In this document: positions 1 to 5,655 of the stretch, one piece after another
How positions within the stretch are numbered: the stretch's first letter is position 1
Layout of the letters: each line of letters begins with the position of its first letter
Assembly: GCA_017959135.1 (NCBI GenBank)
Contig: JAGDBH010000256.1
Span: 1 to 7,137, forward strand
Reading direction: 5' to 3'
Length of the DNA: 7,137 nucleotides
Source: Succinivibrio sp.
GTDB lineage: Bacteria; Pseudomonadota; Gammaproteobacteria; Enterobacterales; Succinivibrionaceae
The notes under the pieces: model-generated
What the model was told of the DNA's origin: nothing
The model's database searches: none
Seen by the model: only the letters and a program-made list of their open reading frames with translations
Program-made: the position numbers and the translations under genes

Positions 1-2
1 CA

Positions 3-458
3 GGTTCTCCTGATATTATCGAGAAATTCAACCAGATTCGAGAGGAAGTAATAAGAGCTCCAAAGGATGAAGCTAAACTCAAGGAAGATGTGGTTGGCAT
101 GAGAGAGAAAATGCGCTCTCATCTTGACCGTTCAGGAGAAAAGCTTTACGACATCAAGCATGGTGTTGGCGGTATGATTGATATCGAGTTTATCTCACAG
201 TATCTGCTTTTAAAATACGCTCCTGTATATCCTCAGATGAAGCTCTGGTCTGATAATGTGCGTATTCTTGAGGAGTGCTCAAATCTTGGCATTGTAGACA
301 AGAGTATTACTGACGAGCTTATTGCTGCCTATATTGATATCAGACAGGTATATCATGAGCTTTCATTAGCAGATCTGCCAAGACTAATCGCTGTCTCAGA
401 CAGAATTCCTGCAACCTACAGGGTAGAAGAGATCTGGAAGAAGATTTTTTCAGAATAG
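3..458 (+). CDS. glnE: Bifunctional glutamine synthetase adenylyltransferase/deadenylylase, C-terminal end (partial)
   Basis: GlnE adds AMP to, and removes it from, glutamine synthetase in response to nitrogen status signalled through PII; it is cytoplasmic. The frame is open from the left edge, so only the last 151 residues of a protein usually near 950 residues are visible, and the true start lies outside. They fall in the C-terminal adenylylating half. Recognisable stretches are [10 protein letters not shown], then [24 protein letters not shown] and WSDNVRILE, which match E. coli GlnE ([42 protein letters not shown]) in the same order. The two Asp/Glu residues of the GGxxDIEF motif belong to the nucleotidyltransferase fold. 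A GTG at 90 is only an internal valine. The protein ends naturally with TAG shortly before a hairpin terminator. I see no frameshift. Identification is confident from motif order. Confidence 0.95.
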   Translation, partial: [151 protein letters not shown]

Positions 459-487
459 AAAGAGTGTAGTCAGAGATAATTAGGAAT

Positions 488-524
488 ACCGCAGAGAGAT
501 TAAATCTTCTGCGGTGTTTTGTTT
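488..524 (+). terminator. Intrinsic terminator after glnE
   Basis: An 8-bp perfect stem (ACCGCAGA at 488-495, TCTGCGGT at 508-515) can extend through a further AGAT/ATCT pairing after one bulged base, and is followed by GTTTTGTTTC. It lies 29 bases after the glnE stop. On the - strand the same hairpin starts about 10 bases after the lipoprotein stop codon, but no T-run follows in that direction, so it should work better for glnE than for the converging genes. Confidence 0.8.
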
Positions 525-923
525 CTAGTCGTTGATAATATCCTGCTCAGGATCGGTCATTGGAAAATCGTACTGAAGCTTTCCTGCTTCGTTATTCATG
601 ATAGGTCCTTTTCCTAAAGGACACTTATAGGCTCTTCCTGATAGCACTACACCTAAAAGCTTATAGGTAATATGAGCTGTATAGGCATACTTCTCAACAA
701 GATGGGTTGCACCAAGCTGTGCTGCCTGATGTTTAAGATTGAATCTTGCCATTGGCACAGTTGAGTATGGACCGCTGTTGTCAACATCCGCGATAAAGGT
801 ACAGCCTTCAACTTCAGTTGGCAGGGCGGTTATAATCTTGTTTGCTGCTTCCTGTTCCTGAGCTGACATACATCCTGTTAGCACAAAAGCACAACATGCC
901 GCTATAGATAAAGCCTTTTTCAT
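525..923 (-). CDS. Small lipoprotein, DUF4156-like
   Basis: This 132-residue protein has a lipoprotein signal: Lys2-Lys3, a hydrophobic core, and lipobox Leu15-Thr-Gly-Cys18. Cys18 would be lipidated; Met and Ser follow it rather than Asp, so sorting to the outer membrane is expected. The mature part has a Gly-Cys pair (Cys41), an AR-N-KHQAAQLGATHLVEK stretch at about 59-78, and AYKCP ending at Cys101. That layout resembles the DUF4156 family (for example E. coli YjeI), whose members are lipoproteins of unknown function with an NQAA-LG-N core and a late YKCP. Cys41 and Cys101 could form a disulfide; this is inference. The gene starts 7 bases after lpxL on the same strand and its Shine-Dalgarno lies in the end of lpxL, so the two are probably one transcript. 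No specific function can be assigned; the link with envelope lipid synthesis is positional only. Confidence 0.85.
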   Translation of the reverse strand: MKKALSIAACCAFVLTGCMSAQEQEAANKIITALPTEVEGCTFIADVDNSGPYSTVPMARFNLKHQAAQLGATHLVEKYAYTAHITYKLLGVVLSGRAYKCPLGKGPIMNNEAGKLQYDFPMTDPEQDIIND

Positions 924-930
924 AAAAATC

Positions 931-1971
931 CTACTCCTCTAATCCAGGATAACGATTTTCGTTTTCATCAGGCGCTGTTTTGAAACGTCTGTGCATCCAT
1001 AAATACTGTTCAGGTGCCATTCTGACCATGTCTTCTACAACCTTGTTTAAGGTTGCCGCATCAGCTACTGCATCTTCAGTAGGGAAGTTCTGAAGTTCTT
1101 TCTTCAGGTAAAGGTGATACTTGTTTCCTTCACGAATTGTCCATGCAGGAGTGATAAGAGTTCCTTCGATCTTTGCCAGATTATGTGTTGCTGCAACAGT
1201 AGCAGTATCTTTAACAGCAAAGAAAGGAGCGAATACACTGACACGTCTGCCATAATCCTGATCTGGTGCATACCAGATAGGAGCACCGCTCTTTAGAGCC
1301 TTGATCATAGAACGAGGATCGTTCTTGGAAACCAGTGCCAGATTCTTTCTGGTTCTGCCTTTAACCTGAGCCCACTCCCATACAGGATGATCTGTTGGTC
1401 GGTATACACCTATACCTGGGGTGATGTATGTAGCGTAGATTCTTGCCATTAGCTCAAGAGTTACAAAGTGAGCTGAAAGTACAAGAATAGGTCTTCCGGT
1501 CTGGTTACACTGTCTTGCGTACTGCAGTTCGTCCTCGTCAATTATTACGTGACGTTTTAATCTCCAGTCCGGCCAGAACCATGCCATACCGGTTTCAAAA
1601 ATAGCCATACCGGTGTTACGCTGAATCTGTTTTGAAAGCTCATGTCTTTCATCTTCTGACATCTCTGGGAATGCCAGTTCAAGATTTCTTTTTAGAACAT
1701 ATTTTCTTGCAGGAAGGATTGTTCCCATCAGTCTGCCGATCTTACTGCCGATAAAAATCAGCCAGCTGTATGGGAGAACATTAACCATGACATACAGTAG
1801 TCCGATAGCAAACCAGGCACTCCAGAAATGAGGAAGCAGCATTCTTTTTACAAATACAGGTTTTTCGACAACCCCCTTTCCCCAACCCTTCTGTGAGGTT
1901 GAGAATCTTTTTTTCTCTTTGCTTTCTTTCTGTCTTTCTGCAGCTGAAACGTGAAGTGATAATTTAGCCAT
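931..1971 (-). CDS. lpxL: Lipid A biosynthesis lauroyltransferase LpxL (HtrB)
   Basis: LpxL is an inner-membrane enzyme that transfers an acyl chain, laurate in E. coli, from acyl-ACP to Kdo2-lipid IVA late in lipid A synthesis. Visible marks in order: a hydrophobic anchor at about 50-75; NLELAFPEMSEDER at 96-109; ETGMAWFWPD; the catalytic HX4E motif at His168-Glu173; PGIGVYRP at 185-192; WYAPDQDYG at 233-241; and QYLWMHRRFKTAP near the C-terminus. All match E. coli LpxL more closely than the LpxM I remember. At 346 residues it is about 40 longer than E. coli LpxL (306). The surplus is a Lys-rich N-terminal segment (1-40) before the anchor. The chosen ATG has only a weak Shine-Dalgarno (GGA at some distance); Met44 would give a normal-length enzyme but has no better one. 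No clear promoter or terminator separates it from upstream galR. Confidence 0.92.
   Translation of the reverse strand: MAKLSLHVSAAERQKESKEKKRFSTSQKGWGKGVVEKPVFVKRMLLPHFWSAWFAIGLLYVMVNVLPYSWLIFIGSKIGRLMGTILPARKYVLKRNLELAFPEMSEDERHELSKQIQRNTGMAIFETGMAWFWPDWRLKRHVIIDEDELQYARQCNQTGRPILVLSAHFVTLELMARIYATYITPGIGVYRPTDHPVWEWAQVKGRTRKNLALVSKNDPRSMIKALKSGAPIWYAPDQDYGRRVSVFAPFFAVKDTATVAATHNLAKIEGTLITPAWTIREGNKYHLYLKKELQNFPTEDAVADAATLNKVVEDMVRMAPEQYLWMHRRFKTAPDENENRYPGLEE
934..940 (-). promoter_or_regulatory. Ribosome binding site of the lipoprotein, inside the lpxL 3' end
   Basis: Read on the - strand, AGAGGAG lies over the last two Glu codons of lpxL (GAG GAG TAG), 10 bases before the lipoprotein ATG. 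The overlap supports a shared transcript and possible translational coupling. Confidence 0.6.
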
Positions 1972-2073
1972 ATAATTCTATATCCAACAAACAGTTACTT
2001 TATTGTAACCCAAAGAGTTTCTATTCCACCTACATTTTTGTTCAGATTGTTTTTTTATGATGAGCTTCAATTA
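1972..2073 (-). other. galR-lpxL spacer
   Basis: This AT-rich spacer of 102 bases shows no convincing terminator after galR and no good -35/-10 pair for lpxL. The only structure seen is a short inverted repeat, GTTAC at 1994-1998 and GTAAC at 2005-2009, with a TACAAT-like hexamer (- strand) inside it. Either a weak lpxL promoter lies here or lpxL is partly read from galR. Confidence 0.4.
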
Positions 2074-3084
2074 TCAGGTGTTTTTTATTTCTCGTACTGA
2101 TTTTCTGATAATAAGCTCGGTCTTGAACTGAGGAATTGTAAAATCATAATCCTTTTTATATCTTGCAAGCGACAGCTTCAAGGCCTCTTTGCCCATAACT
2201 CCAATAGGGTTGGTGACAGTTGTCAGGGCAGGGTTCAGACAGGATGCGATGAACAGATCATCAAAGCCTGTGATTGAAATGTCCTCAGGGATTTTTATAC
2301 CGTTGTTTTCAAAGGTGGACATTGCAGATGCTGCGATGGTATCGCAGTAGCACATAACTACAGAGAACTGATCAACACCGATTTTCATCAGCTGTTCTGC
2401 AGCCATCTTTCCTCCTTCAAGTGATGGTGGAACTGAAAGAATCAGTCTTGGGTTGATTTCGATGTTGTTGTCGGCACAGGCCTTCTTGAATCCGGAAAAA
2501 CGCTCCTGAGCATCAGAAATACCAAAAGATGAGGTTACATATGCTATTTTCTTGTGACCGAATTTGATCAGATAATTGGTCAGATCATACATACCGTTGT
2601 GGTTGTCGATGATTACACAGCGATCCTCAAAGCCTCTTAATCGTCTGTTGATTAGAACGATATAAGGAAAGCGTCTCATATAGTCTGACAGAACAATATC
2701 ATCAATTGCCAGAGCATGAACCAGCATGCCTGAGCACTGATGAGACAGCAGGGAATCAATTGCTTTCTGCTCACGCTGGGGATCATAGAATCCCTGTGCA
2801 ATCAGCAGTGACTTGCCCATAGCATTTGCTTCCATATCACATGATTTAATCATGGTTCCAAAATATGGATCGGAAATATCTGAAACAAGCACACCAATGG
2901 TTTCACTGTCCTTTTTGGCAAGGGTGCGAGCATTGGCATTCAGGTAGAAGCCAAGTTCACTCTGTGCTGCCAGTACAGCGTTTCTGGCTTCGTCACTTAC
3001 TTTTGCTGTTCCGTTCAGAACTCTTGATACTGTAGCAACAGAAACATTTGCCTTCTTTGCCACATCCCTAATTGTTACTGTCAT
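2074..3084 (-). CDS. galR: LacI-family galactose repressor, GalR/GalS type
   Basis: This is a 336-residue DNA-binding repressor, close to the E. coli GalR length of 343. An N-terminal helix-turn-helix covers residues 4-25; the recognition helix VSVATVSRV is identical to that of GalR. The hinge segment NANARTLA (49-56) follows, then the periplasmic-binding-protein-like sugar domain. GalR-like blocks include SDPYFGTMIK (71-80), VLINRRLRGFEDRC (143-156), ISDAQERFSGF (189-199) and GFDDLFIASCLNPALTTV (273-290). The known ligand of the family is D-galactose, which releases the repressor from DNA. The gene is divergent from galETK, whose promoter carries a GalR-type palindrome, so control of that operon is the natural role. 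In E. coli galR is unlinked to gal; here it is adjacent. The Shine-Dalgarno is weak (AAGA). GalR and GalS cannot be told apart from the sequence alone. Confidence 0.88.
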   Translation of the reverse strand: MTVTIRDVAKKANVSVATVSRVLNGTAKVSDEARNAVLAAQSELGFYLNANARTLAKKDSETIGVLVSDISDPYFGTMIKSCDMEANAMGKSLLIAQGFYDPQREQKAIDSLLSHQCSGMLVHALAIDDIVLSDYMRRFPYIVLINRRLRGFEDRCVIIDNHNGMYDLTNYLIKFGHKKIAYVTSSFGISDAQERFSGFKKACADNNIEINPRLILSVPPSLEGGKMAAEQLMKIGVDQFSVVMCYCDTIAASAMSTFENNGIKIPEDISITGFDDLFIASCLNPALTTVTNPIGVMGKEALKLSLARYKKDYDFTIPQFKTELIIRKSVREIKNT

Positions 3085-3151
3085 AACTTAATCTTTTTAT
3101 AATTTATAAGGTGCTTATGTAATTTATATGAAAATCGCGAATCTTCGGATA

Positions 3152-3157
3152 ATTATA
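3152..3157 (-). promoter_or_regulatory. Candidate galR promoter -10
   Basis: Read on the - strand this is a perfect TATAAT, about 68 bases before the galR ATG. The -35 partner is poor (TTTCAA or TTCAAT at 16-17 bases), so the assignment is tentative. AT-rich DNA gives such hexamers by chance. Confidence 0.4.
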
Positions 3158-3440
3158 AGTAAAAAAGCCACTAATTGAAATTAAAACAGCGATTCTTGGG
3201 CATAACAACTTTATTTATTTCACATTATTGCCATAAATTTATGAAAACACTTTTCTTCGTTTTCAGATTGATTTTCATCGTTTTTTATACAGAACTGTGA
3301 AAACATGACACTTTTTTCATGTTTTCTTGCCTATTGTTTCATGAAGAACTAAGAATACTCTAGAAAAATACTTTTAAAATCATTATGTTATTTTTCTTCT
3401 TTAATAAGAAAATAGTGAATTATTCTAATCAAATAATTAA

Positions 3441-3462
3441 AATTGTGAAAATGATCAAGTTT
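3441..3462 (+). promoter_or_regulatory. Candidate CRP-cAMP binding site
   Basis: The 22 bases read AATTGTGA, six central bases, then TCAAGTTT. Against the E. coli CRP consensus (AAATGTGA-N6-TCACATTT) 7 of 8 left and 6 of 8 right flanking positions match. The site sits just upstream of the galETK -35. Its centre, 3451.5, is about -51 from the predicted start at 3503, between the usual -41.5 and -61.5 positions, which lowers confidence in simple class I or II activation. Confidence 0.45.
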
Positions 3463-3468
3463 TATCTC

Positions 3469-3496
3469 TTGCTTTAAACTTCATGAGGTATATAAT
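3469..3496 (+). promoter_or_regulatory. galETK promoter
   Basis: TTGCTT at 3469-3474 and a perfect TATAAT at 3491-3496 are separated by 16 bases. Transcription is predicted to start near 3503, giving a leader of about 47 bases before the galE ATG. The -35 keeps only the TTG of the consensus, which fits a promoter that needs an activator. The GalR operator begins 4 bases after the -10. Confidence 0.7.
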
Positions 3497-3500
3497 TTTC

Positions 3501-3520
3501 TCATGTAAACGGTTACATGA
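3501..3520. promoter_or_regulatory. GalR operator
   Basis: A palindrome with 8-base arms, TCATGTAA and TTACATGA, flanks a central ACGG. This is the TGTAA-nCGn-TTACA form of E. coli GalR/GalS operators and of LacI-family sites generally. It covers the predicted start of transcription, about -2 to +18, so a bound repressor would block initiation. The adjacent repressor has the same recognition helix as E. coli GalR, which supports the pairing. No second full copy of the site was found in the intergenic region. Confidence 0.85.
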
Positions 3521-3538
3521 GCATTTCTAATGCATTTC

Positions 3539-3543
3539 GAGGA
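3539..3543 (+). promoter_or_regulatory. Ribosome binding site that sets the galE start
   Basis: GAGGA is followed by 6 bases and the ATG at 3550. This favours 3550 over the in-frame ATG at 3517, which lies inside the operator, has no Shine-Dalgarno, and would add 11 residues not present in GalE homologues. Confidence 0.8.
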
Positions 3544-3549
3544 TTTAAT

Positions 3550-4569
3550 ATGACTACTATTTTGGTAACTGGTGGCGCAGGCTACATTGGATCACATACA
3601 GTAATCGAGCTGGTAAAAGCTGGTTATGAGCCTGTTATTTTTGATAACTTCTATAATTCAAAGCCTGCTGTACTTGCAAGAATCAACAAGATTCTGGGCC
3701 GTACAGTTCCATTCGTATCAGGTGATATCCGTTCACGTGAGCAGCTAGAACAGGTTTTTGAAAACTATAAGATTGACGCCGTTATTAATTTCGCTGGTCT
3801 GAAGGCTGTAGGCGAGTCAGTTAAAAAGCCTCTTGAATACTACGACAACAATGTAAACGGTGCCCGTACACTTCTATCTGTAATGAAGGCTTACGGCTGT
3901 AAGAATTTCATTTTCTCTTCATCTGCTACTGTATATGGAGAGCCTGATTCACTTCCTTTAACCGAGAATTCACCTGTAAAGAGAGCAAACTGCCCATATG
4001 GTCAGACCAAGGTTGACATTGAGTACATGTGTCAGGAACTTCAGATTGCTGACCCTTCTTTCTCAATGGTTCTACTTCGCTACTTCAACCCTGTTGGTGC
4101 TCACGAGTCAGGTTTAATCGGTGAGGATCCAAGAGGTATTCCAAACAACCTGATGCCATACCTAACTCAGGTTGCAGTTGGCAGATTAAAGGAACTTTCA
4201 ATATTCGGTAATGATTATCCAACTGCTGATGGTACCAGTGTCCGTGACTATATCCACGTGGTTGATTTAGCTTTAGGTCACGTTGCTGCATTAAATCACT
4301 GCCTGAATGTACCAGGAACCCACATTTACAATTTAGGTACCGGTATCGGCTACAGTGTTCTTGATATGGTTAAGTCATTCTCAAAGGCAATCGGCAGAGA
4401 GCTTCCATACAAGTTTGCTCCTAGAAGAGCCGGTGACGTTGTTGCCTGCTATGCTGACCCATCAAAGGCAAAGACTGAGCTGGGCTGGGTAGCCAAGAAG
4501 ACCTTGGATGATATGACTGCTGATTCTTACAACTGGCAGAAGAACAATCCTAACGGCTACGAAGACTAA
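3550..4569 (+). CDS. galE: UDP-glucose 4-epimerase GalE
   Basis: GalE interconverts UDP-galactose and UDP-glucose using tightly bound NAD, closing the Leloir pathway and supplying UDP-galactose for surface glycans. The product is 339 residues; E. coli GalE has 338. It is a short-chain dehydrogenase/reductase: the NAD motif TGGAGYIG is at 7-14, and the catalytic Ser125 (in SSSATVYG), Tyr150 and Lys154 (YGQTK) correspond to E. coli Ser124, Tyr149 and Lys153. KAVGESVKKPLEYYDNN, RYFNPVGAH (177-185) and GTSVRDYIHVVDLA are also family blocks. Position 300 is Cys, within VVACYADPSKA. E. coli has Tyr299 there and human GALE Cys307; the small residue is known to let UDP-GlcNAc/UDP-GalNAc into the site, so a broader epimerase is likely. 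It is first in galETK, with galT 27 bases downstream. Confidence 0.96.
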   Translation: MTTILVTGGAGYIGSHTVIELVKAGYEPVIFDNFYNSKPAVLARINKILGRTVPFVSGDIRSREQLEQVFENYKIDAVINFAGLKAVGESVKKPLEYYDNNVNGARTLLSVMKAYGCKNFIFSSSATVYGEPDSLPLTENSPVKRANCPYGQTKVDIEYMCQELQIADPSFSMVLLRYFNPVGAHESGLIGEDPRGIPNNLMPYLTQVAVGRLKELSIFGNDYPTADGTSVRDYIHVVDLALGHVAALNHCLNVPGTHIYNLGTGIGYSVLDMVKSFSKAIGRELPYKFAPRRAGDVVACYADPSKAKTELGWVAKKTLDDMTADSYNWQKNNPNGYED

Positions 4570-4596
4570 AAGATTTAAACGAAGGTAAGACATAAA

Positions 4597-5640
4597 ATGA
4601 CATCATTTAATTTAACAGATCATCCACACAGAAGATTTAATGCTCTTACTGGCGAGTGGATTCTTGTATCACCTCACAGAGCAAAGAGACCTTGGCAGGG
4701 CCAGGTTGAGAAGCTGGCTAACGAGATTAAGCCAAGCTATGATCCTAAGTGCTATCTGTGCCCAGGCAATACCCGTGTAAACGGTGATTCAAATCCTAAG
4801 TATGAGAAGAATTTTGTTTTCACCAATGACTTTGCTGCTTTAACTCCAGATACTCCACTGGATGCTCCTGAGTCAGAGGAACTATTCCAGCTTGAGCCTG
4901 CACGTGGAACTGCACGAGTTATCTGCTTCAGCCCAGATCACTCAAAGACTTTACCTGTAATGGACGTCGAAGAGATTCGCGGTGTAGTTGATTTATGGGG
5001 CGATCAGTTTACAGAGCTTTCAAAGACCTATAAGTATGTACAGTTATTCGAGAATAAAGGTGCAATTATGGGCTGCTCAAATCCTCATCCTCACGGACAG
5101 ATCTGGGCATGTAACTTCATTCCAGAAGAAGTTATGAAAGAGTACAAGCAGCAGAAGAAGTATTTTGAGAAGCACAATACTCCACTACTGTTAGATTACG
5201 TAAATGCTGAATTAAAGAAGAAAGAACGTATTATTTTCGAAACTGAGTACTTTGTTGCTTTAGTTCCATTCTGGGCATTCTGGCCATTTGAGACCATGAT
5301 TCTTCCTAAGTTCAAGGTTCAGACCATTAACCAGCTTGATGATGCTCAGCGTAACGACCTTGCATTAGCTATCAAGAAACTGACCTGTCGTTACGACAAC
5401 CTGTTTGAATGTTCATTCCCATACTCAATGGGCTGGCACAATGCTCCTGTTGACGGTGAGGAACACTCAGAGTGGCAGTTACATGCTAACTATTATCCAC
5501 CTCTATTAAGAAGTGCAACTGTTAAGAAGTTCGTTGCCGGCTTTGAGCTATTAGCCGAGAAGCAGCGTGACTTAACCCCAGAGCAGGCTGCAACCCGCTT
5601 AAGAGATTTATCAGAAACTCATTATTCATTAAACAAATAA
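4597..5640 (+). CDS. galT: Galactose-1-phosphate uridylyltransferase GalT
   Basis: GalT swaps UMP between UDP-glucose and galactose-1-phosphate, yielding glucose-1-phosphate and UDP-galactose, in the cytoplasm. The 347 residues match the 348 of E. coli GalT. It is a HIT-superfamily enzyme: zinc ligands Cys52, Cys55, His115 and His164 fall at the same numbers as in E. coli, and the nucleophile is His166 in [10 protein letters not shown] (161-170), which forms the UMP-histidine intermediate. Other family blocks are [20 protein letters not shown] near the N-terminus and MGWHNAP and [11 protein letters not shown] towards the end. It lies between galE and galK with a short upstream gap containing GAAGG as a moderate Shine-Dalgarno. 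Nothing is missing or broken. Confidence 0.96.
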   Translation: MTSFNLTDHPHRRFNALTGEWILVSPHRAKRPWQGQVEKLANEIKPSYDPKCYLCPGNTRVNGDSNPKYEKNFVFTNDFAALTPDTPLDAPESEELFQLEPARGTARVICFSPDHSKTLPVMDVEEIRGVVDLWGDQFTELSKTYKYVQLFENKGAIMGCSNPHPHGQIWACNFIPEEVMKEYKQQKKYFEKHNTPLLLDYVNAELKKKERIIFETEYFVALVPFWAFWPFETMILPKFKVQTINQLDDAQRNDLALAIKKLTCRYDNLFECSFPYSMGWHNAPVDGEEHSEWQLHANYYPPLLRSATVKKFVAGFELLAEKQRDLTPEQAATRLRDLSETHYSLNK

Positions 5641-5655
5641 ACATAGGATTTCAAA

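Larger units (their letters stand above)
3085..3549. other. Divergent galR-galE regulatory region
   Basis: These 465 bases are visibly AT-rich and contain no credible gene. They hold, from the galR side, a candidate galR promoter, a pair of similar 16-17-base direct repeats, two T-rich direct repeats 21 bases apart, a perfect 10-bp inverted repeat, a CRP-like site, the galETK promoter, the GalR operator and the galE ribosome binding site. The spacer is far longer than two divergent promoters need, so extra control elements are plausible. Confidence 0.7.

Noticed and set aside
1104..1296. Two 60-residue open frames, one on each strand, inside lpxL
   Set aside because: Both are out-of-frame shadows of the well-supported lpxL gene and have no family resemblance.
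3241..3300. Tiny open frame for a hydrophobic 19-residue peptide (MKTLFFVFRL...)
   Set aside because: There is no Shine-Dalgarno before it, and T-rich DNA encodes Phe, Leu and Ile by default. It overlaps the phased T-rich repeats, which explain the composition.
3296..3312. TGTGA at 3296-3300 as a second CRP site
   Set aside because: The right half matches none of TCACA at the required 6-base spacing; only a 7-base spacing gives a partial match.
3391..3418. AT-only hairpin (TATTTTTCTT / AAGAAAATA) as a terminator or small RNA end
   Set aside because: The stem is almost all A-T with a bulge, lacks GC pairs and a following T-run, and is expected by chance in such AT-rich DNA.
3517..3549. In-frame upstream ATG that would lengthen GalE by 11 residues
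   Set aside because: It lies inside the GalR operator, only about 14 bases after the predicted transcription start, and has no Shine-Dalgarno. The ATG at 3550 has GAGGA at 6 bases and gives the standard GalE length.
4085..4291. 68-residue open frame on the - strand inside galE
   Set aside because: It is antisense to conserved GalE blocks (RYFNPVGAH through RDYIHVVDL), and its product resembles nothing I recognise.
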